This document shows positions 1 through 10,739 of a DNA stretch of 13,916 bases, piece after piece (positions within the stretch are counted from its first letter, which is position 1; each line of letters starts with the position of its first letter). The stretch is from Saccoglossus kowalevskii. Taxonomy: Eukaryota; Hemichordata; Enteropneusta; Harrimaniidae. The position numbers were made by a program, and so were the translations under genes. The stretch lies in NCBI RefSeq assembly GCF_000003605.2, contig NW_003154641.1, forward strand, positions 1 to 13,916. The letters run 5' to 3'. The notes under the pieces are model-generated. The model did no database searches, was not told the DNA's origin, and saw only the letters and a program-made list of their open reading frames with translations.

Positions 1-80
1 CTGACTAGGGGGATTCAATGATTTACGATTCCACAGTAAATGATGGTTATACAATATGTGTAAGATTAAAATGGACGTAC
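1..80 (-). other. Start of the intron downstream of the exon
   Basis: This is AT-rich sequence beyond the donor site, with no coding similarity and no copy of the 76-bp repeat. Only the first 80 nt of this intron are in the window. Confidence 0.7.
75..80 (-). other. 5' splice donor of the synaptogyrin exon
   Basis: Read on the minus strand, the exon ends CTCAG and is followed directly by GTACGT. This matches the CAG|GTRNGT donor pattern well and sits exactly where synaptogyrin homology stops. It leaves the reading frame in phase 1. Confidence 0.85.
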
Positions 81-300
81 CTGAGAAACCTAAATCAGCC
101 ATGACAATATATTTTCTATATTCCACACTGCTTATTTGGTCCATTACTGCGTCTGTCACCAAGAACACCATACAGGCAAGAAATGCCAACACCCCTATCG
201 CAATGCCAAAATTACAGGCATTTTCATCTCCATTGTACATACATTGATTATTGTAATAGCCTTCAGCAGATATACATCCAAATACTATGATGGCAAAAAT
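81..300 (-). CDS. Syngr: Synaptogyrin internal exon (partial gene)
   Basis: This 220-nt exon gives 73 codons plus one base with no stop. It begins IFAIIVFGCIS and ends ADLGFS. Synaptogyrins are four-pass MARVEL-domain membrane proteins of synaptic and other small vesicles, with roles in vesicle biogenesis and exocytosis. Residues 1-11 are the end of transmembrane segment 1. Residues 12-31 are a lumenal loop with GYYNNQC and NAC, whose cysteines at 20 and 29 are in the usual family places. Residues 32-52 are transmembrane segment 2, with the hallmark GVLAFLAC. After it come QISSV (55-59), RK (62-63) and DLGFS (69-73), the conserved cytoplasmic stretch. The exon starts in phase 0 and ends in phase 1; the split codon begins with G, which fits the Ala that follows this Ser in vertebrate family members. 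The first exon and the C-terminal half lie outside the window. Synaptophysin is a less likely alternative because it lacks the QISSV/RK/DxGxS pattern. Assignment to a numbered paralogue is not possible. Confidence 0.94.
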
Positions 301-345
301 CTATAAACAATAACACACAATTGTATTGAAAACAAAAGATTAAGG
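301..345 (-). other. 3' splice acceptor region of the synaptogyrin exon
   Basis: On the minus strand the exon is preceded by TTGTTTATAG, with the acceptor AG at 302-301. A T-rich but interrupted tract lies upstream. A TTAAT motif at 343-339 puts a candidate branch-point A at 340, about 40 nt from the exon. Homology to synaptogyrin begins directly after the AG. The branch point is inferred from the motif alone. Confidence 0.75.
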
Positions 346-418
346 CATGGTTTGACTATAGCATTCCAAATGGTCCTACTTTGATAAAGATAACTTTTTA
401 CGATCATCTTGGGAGTAA
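301..418 (-). other. Unique upstream-intron sequence between exon and array
   Basis: This is about 118 bp of AT-rich single-copy sequence holding the acceptor signals. I see no transposon end, target-site duplication or gene in it. It separates the exon from the first recognisable, degenerate repeat copy. Confidence 0.65.
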
Positions 419-479
419 ACAACTATTACAAATGCCATACAGCCATATAACGTATGAAGTAGAATTTGTGTAGTCTCCA
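419..479 (+). repeat. Degenerate edge copy of the 76-bp repeat
   Basis: The right part (about 441-479) still aligns to the monomer: GCCATA, CGTATG, AGTAGAATTTGTGT and TCTCCA follow in the right order with small indels. The left part (419-440) is only weakly alignable, so the exact boundary is uncertain. It carries CGTATGAAG; the GAAG variant is otherwise seen only in the unit at 556. It is shorter than 76 bp and much more diverged than internal units, as expected for the edge of a tandem array. Confidence 0.6.
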
Positions 480-555
480 CATTACCACATTGACAACCAT
501 ATAGCACTGTATGCTGCCCATAACATATGGAGTATAATTTGTGTGTCCTCCAATG
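480..555 (+). repeat. First unit in register, palindrome box degraded
   Basis: This unit is exactly 76 bp and in register with all later units. It begins CATTACCACA where every other unit has TGTTAACACA, so the central GTTAAC is lost. The rest, from TTGACAACC onward, matches the consensus with an AACATATGG variant at 522-530. Confidence 0.85.
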
Positions 556-3500
556 TGTTAACACATTGACAACCATATAGCACTGTATGCTGCCCATAAT
601 GTATGAAGTATAATTTGTGTGTCCTCCAATGTGTTAACACATTGACAACCATATAGCACTGTATGCTGCCCATAATGTATGGAGTACAATTTGTGTGTCC
701 TCCAATGTGTTAACACATTGACAACTATATAGCACTGTATGCTACCCATAATGTATGGTGTACAATTTGTGTGTCCTCAGATGTGTTAACACATTGACAA
801 CCATATAGCACTGTATGCTGCCCATAATGTATGGAGTATAATTTGTGTGTCCTCCAATGTGTTAACACATTGACAACCATATAGCACTGTATGCTATCCA
901 TAATGTATGGAGTACAATTTGTGTGTCCTCAGATGTGTTAACACATTGACAACCATATAGCACTGTATGCTGCCCATAATGTATGGAGTATAATTTGTGT
1001 GTCCTCCAATGTGTTAACACATTGACAACCATATAGCACTGTATGCTACCCATAATGAATGGAGTACAATGTGTGTGTCCTCCAATGTGTTAACACATTG
1101 ACAATCATATAGCACTGTATGCTGCCCATAATGTATGGAGTATAATTTGTGTGTCCTCCAATGTGTTAACACATTGACAACCATATAGCACTGTATGCTG
1201 CCCATAATGTATGGAGTACAATTTGTGTGTCCTCAGATGTGTTAACACATTGACAACCATATAGCACAGTATGCTGCCCATAATGAATGGAGTACAATTT
1301 GTGTGTCCTCAGATGTGTTAACACATTGACAACTATATAGCACTGTATGCTACCCATAATGTATGGAGTACAATTTGTGTGTCCTCCAATGTGTTAACAC
1401 ATTGACAACTATATAGCACTGTATGCTGCCCATAATGTATGGTGTACAATTTGTGTGTCCTCAGATGTGTTAACACATTGACAACCATATAGCACTGTAT
1501 GCTACCCATAATGTATGGAGTACAATTTGTGTGTCCTCCAATGTGTTAACACATTGACAACTATATAGCACTGTATGCTGCCCATAATGTATGGTGTACA
1601 ATTTGTGTGTCCTCAGATGTGTTAACACATTGACAACCATATAGCACTGTATGCTACCCATAATGTATGGAGTACAATTTGTGTGTCCTCCAATGTGTTA
1701 ACACATTGACAACCATATAGCACTGTATGCTGCCCATAATGTATGGTGTACAATTTGTGTGTCCTCAGATGTGTTAACACATTGACAACTATATAGCACT
1801 GTATGCTGCCCATAATGTATGGAGTATAATTTGTGTGTCCTCCAATGTGTTAACACATTGACAACTATATAGCACTGTATGCTGCCCATAATGAATGGAG
1901 TATAATTTGTGTGTCCTCCAATGTGTTAACACATTGACAACTATATAGCACTGTATGCTGCCCATAATGTATGGAGTATAATTTGTGTGTCCTCCAATGT
2001 GTTAACACATTGACAACCATATAGAACTGTATGCTACCCATAATATATGGAGTATAATTTGTGTGTCCTCCAATGTGTTAACACATTGACAACTATATAG
2101 CACTGTATGCTGCCCATAATGAATGGAGTATAATTTGTGTGTCCTCCAATGTGTTAACACATTGACAACCATATAGCACTGTATGCTGCCCATAATGTAT
2201 GGTGTACAATTTGTGTGTCCTCAGATGTGTTAACACATTGACAACTATATAGCACTGTATGCTGCCCATAATGTATGGTATACAATTTGTGTGTCCTCCA
2301 ATGTGTTAACACATTGACAACCATATAGAACTGTATGCTACCCATAACATATGGAGTACAATGTGTGTGTCCTCCAATGTGTTAACACATTGACAACTAT
2401 ATAGCACTGTATGCTACCCATAATGTATGGTATACAATTTGTGTGTCCTCCAATGTGTTAACACATTGACAACCATATAGAACTGTATGCTACCCATAAC
2501 ATATGGAGTACAATGTGTGTGTCCTCCAATGTGTTAACACATTGACAACTATATAGCACTGTATGCTACCCATAATGTATGGTGTACGATTTGTGTGTCC
2601 TCCAATGTGTTAACACATTGACAACCATATAGCACTGTATGCTACCCATAATGTATGGAGTACAATGTGTGTGTCCTTCAATGTGTTAACACATTGACAA
2701 CCATATAGCACTGTATGCTACCCATAATGTATGGTGTACAATTTGTGTGTCCTCCAATGTGTTAACACATTGGCAACCATATAGCACTGTATGCTACCCA
2801 TAATGAATGGAGTACAATTTGTGTGTCCTCCAATGTGTTAACACATTGACAACCATATAGCACTGTATGCTGCCCATAATGTATGGTGTACAATTTGTGT
2901 GTCCTCCAATGTGTTAACACATTGGCAACCATATAGCACTGTATGCTACCCATAATGAATGGAGTACAATTTGTGTGTCCTCCAATGTGTTAACACATTG
3001 ACAACTATATAGCACTGTATGCTGCCCATAATGAATGGAGTATAATTTGTGTGTCCTCCAATGTGTTAACACATTGACAACCATATAGCACTGTATGCTG
3101 CCCATAATGTATGGTGTACAATTTGTGTGTCCTCAGATGTGTTAACACATTGACAACTATATAGCACTGTATGCTGCCCATAATGTATGGAGTATAATTT
3201 GTGTGTCCTCCAATGTGTTAACACATTGACAACCATATAGAACTGTATGCTACCCATAATATATGGAGTATAATTTGTGTGTCCTCCAATGTGTTAACAC
3301 ATTGACAACTATATAGCACTGTATGCTACCCATAATGTATGGTATACAATTTGTGTGTCCTCCAATGTGTTAACACATTGACAACCATATAGAACTGTAT
3401 GCTACCCATAATGTATGGAGTACAATGTGCGTGTCCTCCAATGTGTTAACACATTGACAACCATATAGCACTGTATGCTACCCATAATGTATGGAGTACA

Positions 3501-3595
3501 TTTTGTGTGTCCTCCAATGTGTTAACACATTGACAACCATATAGCACTGTATGCTACCCATAATGTATGGAGTACAATTTGTGTGTCCTCCAATG
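556..3595 (+). repeat. Array zone A: mixed, most diverse units
   Basis: These 40 units mix TGCCC and TACCC types. They carry nearly all AACTATATAG variants (T at position 19) of the left 10 kb, from 708 to 3367. TAGAACTG variants (A at position 26) occur at units 2000, 2304, 2456, 3216 and 3368, and GGCAACC variants at 2760 and 2912. Short local duplications are visible: two-unit repeats at 2228-2531 and 2684-2987, and related pairs at 1924-2075 and 3140-3291. The diversity suggests an older or less homogenised part of the array. Confidence 0.85.
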
Positions 3596-3671
3596 TGTTA
3601 ACACATTGACAACCATATAGCACTGTATGCTACCCATAACGTATGGAGTACAATTTGTGTGTCCTCAGATG

Positions 3672-4127
3672 TGTTAACACATTGACAACCATATAGCACT
3701 GTATGCTACCCATAACGTATGGTGTACAATTTGTGTGTCCTCCAATGTGTTAACACATTGACAACCATATAGCACAGTATGCTGCCCATAATATAAGGTG
3801 TACAATTTGTGTGTCCTCCAATGTGTTAACACATTGACAACCATATAGCACTGTATGCTACCCATAACATATGGAGTACAATTTGTGTGTCCTCCAATGT
3901 GTTAACACATTGACAACCATATAGCACTGTATGCTACCCATAACGTATGGTGTACAATTTGTGTGTCCTCCAATGTGTTAACACATTGACAACCATATAG
4001 CACAGTATGCTGCCCATAATATAAGGTGTACAATTTGTGTGTCCTCCAATGTGTTAACACATTGACAACCATATAGCACTGTATGCTACCCATAACCTAT
4101 GGAGTACAATTTGTGTGTCCTCCAATG
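3672..4127 (+). repeat. Three-unit (228-bp) higher-order repeat, two copies
   Basis: The order ACGTATGGTG unit, then CAGT/ATATAAGG unit, then an AGTACA unit occurs at 3672-3899 and again at 3900-4127. The third members differ only in AACATATGG versus AACCTATGG. This supports duplication of a trimer block. Confidence 0.8.
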
Positions 4128-5191
4128 TGTTAACACATTGACAACCATATAGCACTGTATGCTACCCATAATGTATGGAGTACAATTTGTGTGTCCTCCA
4201 ATGTGTTAACACATTGACAACCATATAGCACTGTATGCTACCCATAACGTATGGTGTACAATTTGTGTGTCCTCCAATGTGTTAACACATTGACAACCAT
4301 ATAGCACTGTATGCTACCCATAACGTATGGAGTACAATTTGTGTGTCCTCAGATGTGTTAACACATTGACAACCATATAGCACTGTATGCTACCCATAAC
4401 GTATGGTGTACAATTTGTGTGTCCTCCAATGTGTTAACACATTGACAACCATATAGCACTGTATGCTACCCATAACGTATGGTGTACAATTTGTGTGTCC
4501 TCCAATGTGTTAACACATTGACAACCATATAGCACTGTATGCTGCCCATAACGTATGGTGTACAATTTGTGTGTCCTCCAATGTGTTAACACATTGACAA
4601 CCATATAGCACTGTATGCTACCCATAACGTATGGTGTACAATTTGTGTGTCCTCAGATGTGTTAACACATTGACAACCATATAGCACTGTATGCTACCCA
4701 TAACGTATGGTGTACAATTTGTGTGTCCTCAGATGTGTTAACACATTGACAACCATATAGCACTGTATGCTACCCATAACGTATGGTGTACAATTTGTGT
4801 GTCCTCAGATGTGTTAACACATTGACAACCATATAGCACTGTATGCTACCCATAATGTATGGAGTATAATTTGTGTGTCCTCAGATGTGTTAACACATTG
4901 ACAACCATATAGCACTGTATGCTACCCATAATGTATGGTGTACAATGTGTGTGTCCTCAGATGTGTTAACACATTGACAACCATATAGCACTGTATGCTA
5001 CCCATAACGTATGGTGTACAATTTGTGTGTCCTCAGATGTGTTAACACATTGACAACCATATAGCACTGTATGCTACCCATAATGTATGGAGTATAATTT
5101 GTGTGTCCTCAGATGTGTTAACACATTGACAACCATATAGCACTGTATGCTACCCATAACGTATGGTGTACAATTTGTGTGTCCTCAGATG
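4052..5191 (+). repeat. Higher-order block, copy 1 (15 units)
   Basis: The block starts with the AACCTATGG unit. The following order of variants at positions 37, 45, 52, 56, 60 and 72-73 recurs in the block starting at 5344. Distinctive members are the AACCTATGG unit (4052), the ACGTATGGAG/AG unit (4280), the single TGCCC unit (4508), three consecutive ACGTATGGTG/AG units (4584-4811), the AGTATA unit (4812) and the ATGTGTGTG unit (4888). Confidence 0.85.
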
Positions 5192-5343
5192 TGTTAACAC
5201 ATTGACAACCATATAGCACTGTATGCTACCCATAATGAATGGAGTACAATTTGTGTGTCCTCCAATGTGTTAACACATTGACAACCATATAGCACTGTAT
5301 GCTGCCCATAATGTATGGTGTACAATTTGTGTGTCCTCCAATG

Positions 5344-6559
5344 TGTTAACACATTGACAACCATATAGCACTGTATGCTACCCATAACCTATGGAGTACA
5401 ATTTGTGTGTCCTCCAATGTGTTAACACATTGACAACCATATAGCACTGTATGCTACCCATAATGTATGGAGTACAATTTGTGTGTCCTCCAATGTGTTA
5501 ACACATTGACAACCATATAGCACTGTATGCTACCCATAACGTATGGTGTACAATTTGTGTGTCCTCCAATGTGTTAACACATTGACAACCATATAGCACT
5601 GTATGCTACCCATAACGTATGGAGTACAATTTGTGTGTCCTCAGATGTGTTAACACATTGACAACCATATAGCACTGTATGCTACCCATAACGTATGGTG
5701 TACAATTTGTGTGTCCTCCAATGTGTTAACACATTGACAACCATATAGCACTGTATGCTGCCCATAACGTATGGTGTACAATTTGTGTGTCCTCCAATGT
5801 GTTAACACATTGACAACCATATAGCACTGTATGCTACCCATAACGTATGGTGTACAATTTGTGTGTCCTCCAATGTGTTAACACATTGACAACCATATAG
5901 CACTGTATGCTGCCCATAACGTATGGTGTACAATTTGTGTGTCCTCCAATGTGTTAACACATTGACAACCATATAGCACTGTATGCTACCCATAACGTAT
6001 GGTGTACAATTTGTGTGTCCTCAGATGTGTTAACACATTGACAACCATATAGCACTGTATGCTACCCATAACGTATGGTGTACAATTTGTGTGTCCTCAG
6101 ATGTGTTAACACATTGACAACCATATAGCACTGTATGCTACCCATAACGTATGGTGTACAATTTGTGTGTCCTCAGATGTGTTAACACATTGACAACCAT
6201 ATAGCACTGTATGCTACCCATAATGTATGGAGTATAATTTGTGTGTCCTCAGATGTGTTAACACATTGACAACCATATAGCACTGTATGCTACCCATAAT
6301 GTATGGTGTACAATGTGTGTGTCCTCAGATGTGTTAACACATTGACAACCATATAGCACTGTATGCTACCCATAACGTATGGTGTACAATTTGTGTGTCC
6401 TCAGATGTGTTAACACATTGACAACCATATAGCACTGTATGCTACCCATAATGTATGGAGTATAATTTGTGTGTCCTCAGATGTGTTAACACATTGACAA
6501 CCATATAGCACTGTATGCTACCCATAACGTATGGTGTACAATTTGTGTGTCCTCAGATG
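5344..6559 (+). repeat. Higher-order block, copy 2 (16 units)
   Basis: This repeats the unit order of 4052-5191. The first five units match at an offset of 17 units (1292 bp). From 5800 the match continues at an offset of 18 units (1368 bp), because one extra TACCC/TGCCC-type unit is present around 5648-5875. The order ACGTATGGTG x3, AGTATA, ATGTGTGTG, ACGTATGG, AGTATA, ACGTATGG matches copy 1. Confidence 0.85.
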
Positions 6560-7471
6560 TGTTAACACATTGACAACCATATAGCACTGTATGCTACCCA
6601 TAATGTATGGAGTATAATTTGTGTGTCCTCAGATGTGTTAACACATTGACAACCATATAGCACTGTATGCTACCCATAACGTATGGTGTACAATTTGTGT
6701 GTCCTCAGATGTGTTAACACATTGACAACCATATAGCACTGTATGCTACCCATAACGTATGGTGTACAATTTGTGTGTCCTCAGATGTGTTAACACATTG
6801 ACAACCATATAGCACTGTATGCTACCCATAATATAAGGTGTACAATTTGTGTGTCCTCAGATGTGTTAACACATTGACAACCATATAGCACTGTATGCTA
6901 CCCATAATGTATGGAGTATAATTTGTGTGTCCTCAGATGTGTTAACACATTGACAACCATATAGCACTGTATGCTACCCATAATGTATGGAGTATAATTT
7001 GTGTGTCCTCAGATGTGTTAACACATTGACAACCATATAGCACTGTATGCTACCCATAATGAATGGAGTACAATTTGTGTGTCCTCCAATGTGTTAACAC
7101 ATTGACAACCATATAGCACTGTATGCTACCCATAATGTATGGAGTATAATTTGTGTGTCCTCAGATGTGTTAACACATTGACAACCATATAGCACTGTAT
7201 GCTACCCATAATGTATGGAGTATAATTTGTGTGTCCTCAGATGTGTTAACACATTGACAACCATATAGCACTGTATGCTACCCATAATGTATGGAGTATA
7301 ATTTGTGTGTCCTCAGATGTGTTAACACATTGACAACCATATAGCACTGTATGCTACCCATAATGTATGGAGTATAATTTGTGTGTCCTCAGATGTGTTA
7401 ACACATTGACAACCATATAGCACTGTATGCTACCCATAATGAATGGAGTACAATTTGTGTGTCCTCCAATG

Positions 7472-9295
7472 TGTTAACACATTGACAACCATATAGCACT
7501 GTATGCTGCCCATAATGTATGGTGTACAATTTGTGTGTCCTCAGATGTGTTAACACATTGACAACCATATAGCACTGTATGCTGCCCATAATGTATGGTG
7601 TATAATTTGTGTGTCCTCCAATGTGTTAACACATTGACAACCATATAGCACTGTATGCTGCCCATAATGTATGGTGTACAATTTGTGTGTCCTCAGATGT
7701 GTTAACACATTGACAACCATATAGCACTGTATGCTGCCCATAATGTATGGTGTATAATTTGTGTGTCCTCCAATGTGTTAACACATTGACAACCATATAG
7801 CACTGTATGCTGCCCATAATGTATGGTGTATAATTTGTGTGTCCTCCAATGTGTTAACACATTGACAACCATATAACACTGTATGCTGCCCATAATGTAT
7901 GGAGTACAATTTGTGTGTCCTCCAATGTGTTAACACATTGACAACCATATAGCACTGTATGCTGCCCATAATGTATGGTGTATAATTTGTGTGTCCTCCA
8001 ATGTGTTAACACATTGACAACCATATAACACTGTATGCTGCCCATAATGTATGGAGTACAATTTGTGTGTCCTCCAATGTGTTAACACATTGACAACCAT
8101 ATAGCACTGTATGCTGCCCATAATGTATGGTGTATAATTTGTGTGTCCTCCAATGTGTTAACACATTGACAACCATATAGCACTGTATGCTGCCCATAAT
8201 GTATGGTGTATAATTTGTGTGTCCTCCAATGTGTTAACACATTGACAACCATATAACACTGTATGCTGCCCATAATGTATGGTGTATAATTTGTGTGTCC
8301 TCCAATGTGTTAACACATTGACAACCATATAGCACTGTATGCTGCCCATAATGTATGGTGTATAATTTGTGTGTCCTCAGATGTGTTAACACATTGACAA
8401 CCATATAGCACTGTATGCTGCCCATAATGTATGGTGTATAATTTGTGTGTCCTCCAATGTGTTAACACATTGACAACCATATAGCACTGTATGCTGCCCA
8501 TAATGAATGGAGTATAATTTGTGTGTCCTCAGATGTGTTAACACATTGACAACCATATAGCACTGTATGCTGCCCATAATGTATGGTGTACAATTTGTGT
8601 GTCCTCAGATGTGTTAACACATTGACAACCATATAGCACTGTATGCTGCCCATAATGTATGGTGTACAATTTGTGTGTCCTCAGATGTGTTAACACATTG
8701 ACAACCATATAGCACTGTATGCTGCCCATAATGAATGGAGTATAATTTGTGTGTCCTCAGATGTGTTAACACATTGACAACCATATAGCACTGTATGCTG
8801 CCCATAATGTATGGTGTACAATTTGTGTGTCCTCCAATGTGTTAACACATTGACAACCATATAGCACTGTATGCTGCCCATAATGTATGGTGTACAATTT
8901 GTGTGTCCTCCAATGTGTTAACACATTGACAACCATATAGCACTGTATGCTGCCCATAATGTATGGAGTACAATTTGTGTGTCCTCAGATGTGTTAACAC
9001 ATTGACAACCATATAGCACTGTATGCTGCCCATAATGTATGGTGTACAATTTGTGTGTCCTCCAATGTGTTAACACATTGACAACCATATAGCACTGTAT
9101 GCTGCCCATAATGAATGGAGTATAATTTGTGTGTCCTCAGATGTGTTAACACATTGACAACCATATAGCACTGTATGCTGCCCATAATGTATGGAGTATA
9201 ATTTGTGTGTCCTCCAATGTGTTAACACATTGACAACCATATAGCACTGTATGCTGCCCATAATGTATGGAGTATAATTTGTGTGTCCTCCAATG
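7472..9295 (+). repeat. Array zone C: homogeneous TGCCC-type units
   Basis: All 24 units have G at position 37. None has the CpG variant or the T at position 19. The combination GGTGTATA (T at 52, T at 56) appears only in nine units between 7548 and 8459, and CATATAACACT (A at 25) only at 7852, 8004 and 8232. ATGAATGGAGTATA units recur at 8460, 8688 and 9068. Because position 37 is G throughout, the minus-strand frames run unbroken into one another, without meaning a gene. Confidence 0.85.
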
Positions 9296-10055
9296 TGTTA
9301 ACACATTGACAACCATATAGCACTGTATGCTACCCATAATGTATGGAGTACAATTTGTGTGTCCTCAGATGTGTTAACACATTGACAACCATATAGCACT
9401 GTATGCTGCCCATAATGTATGGAGTATAATTTGTGTGTCCTCCAATGTGTTAACACATTGACAACCATATAGCACTGTATGCTACCCATAATGTATGGTG
9501 TACAATTTGTGTGTCCTCAGATGTGTTAACACATTGACAACCATATAGCACTGTATGCTGCCCATAATGTATGGAGTATAATTTGTGTGTCCTCCAATGT
9601 GTTAACACATTGACAACCATATAGCACTGTATGCTACCCATAATGTATGGAGTACAATTTGTGTGTCCTCAGATGTGTTAACACATTGACAACCATATAG
9701 CACTGTATGCTGCCCATAATGTATGGAGTATAATTTGTGTGTCCTCCAATGTGTTAACACATTGACAACCATATAGCACTGTATGCTACCCATAATGTAT
9801 GGTGTACAATTTGTGTGTCCTCAGATGTGTTAACACATTGACAACCATATAGCACTGTATGCTGCCCATAACGTATGGTGTACAATTTGTGTGTCCTCCA
9901 ATGTGTTAACACATTGACAACCATATAGCACTGTATGCTACCCATAATGTATGGTGTACAATTTGTGTGTCCTCAGATGTGTTAACACATTGACAACCAT
10001 ATAGCACTGTATGCTGCCCATAACGTATGGTGTACAATTTGTGTGTCCTCCAATG
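9296..10055 (+). repeat. Array zone D: alternating 152-bp dimers
   Basis: Ten units alternate strictly: TACCC with AG at 72-73, then TGCCC with CA at 72-73, five times. Within it a four-unit order (9296-9599) is repeated for three units from 9600. The last two dimers switch the TGCCC member to ACGTATGGTG. The functional period here is 152 bp. Confidence 0.85.
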
Positions 10056-10283
10056 TGTTAACACATTGACAACCATATAGCACTGTATGCTACCCATAAT
10101 GTATGGAGTACAATTTGTGTGTCCTCCAATGTGTTAACACATTGACAATCATATAGCACTGTATGCTGCCCATAATATAAGGTGTACAATTTGTGTGTCC
10201 TCCAATGTGTTAACACATTGACAACCATATAGCACTGTATGCTGCCCATAATGTATGGTGTACAATTTGTGTGTCCTCCAATG

Positions 10284-10739
10284 TGTTAACACATTGACAA
10301 CTATATAGCACTGTATGCTGCCTATAATGTATGGTGTACAATTTGTGTGTCCTCCAATGTGTTAACACATTGACAACCATATAGCACTGTATGCTGCCCA
10401 TAATATATGGTGTACAATTTGTGTGTCCTCAGATGTGTTAACACATTGACAACCATATAGCACTGTATGCTGCCTATAATGTATGGAGTACAATTTGTGT
10501 GTCCTCCAATGTGTTAACACATTGACAACCATATAGCACTGTATGCTGCCCATAATATATGGTGTACAATTTGTGTGTCCTCAGATGTGTTAACACATTG
10601 ACAACCATATAGCACTGTATGCTGCCTATAATGTATGGAGTACAATTTGTGTGTCCTCCAATGTGTTAACACATTGACAACCATATAGCACTGTATGCTG
10701 CCCATAATATATGGTGTACAATTTGTGTGTCCTCAGATG
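10284..10739 (+). repeat. Second dimer tract marked by TGCCTATAAT units
   Basis: Units with T at position 40 (TGCCTATAAT) at 10284, 10436 and 10588 alternate with AATATATGGTG units at 10360, 10512 and 10664. The position-40 variant is seen nowhere else in the window. Units like the second member continue at 10740 and 10816. Confidence 0.8.

Larger units (their letters stand above)
3596..7471 (+). repeat. Array zone B: TACCC-type units, CpG-bearing ACGTATGG common
   Basis: Of 51 units, all but about five have A at position 37 (TACCC). About 26 units between 3596 and 6787 carry AACGTATGG, giving a CpG at positions 45-46 that is rare elsewhere in the array. From 6864 to 7471 the zone changes to nearly uniform ATGTATGGAGTATA units with AG at 72-73. 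Four consecutive units (7092-7395) look the same at every variable site, a mark of recent local amplification. Two ATGAATGG units close similar runs at 7016 and 7396. Confidence 0.85.

Noticed and set aside
56-247. Plus-strand 63-codon reading frame
   Set aside because: It lies antisense to the synaptogyrin exon and runs across the splice donor. The minus strand shows clear family homology and splice sites, so this frame is a shadow.
81-300. Pseudogene exon
   Set aside because: The frame is open throughout, both splice sites are intact and the conserved family residues are kept. Loss of function elsewhere in the gene cannot be judged from this window.
313-325. Inverted 13-bp resemblance between the acceptor tract (TACAATTGTGTGT on the minus strand) and positions 54-67 of the repeat
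   Set aside because: It is short, TG-rich and needs a one-base gap, so chance is a sufficient explanation. Searching related loci for a longer match would decide.
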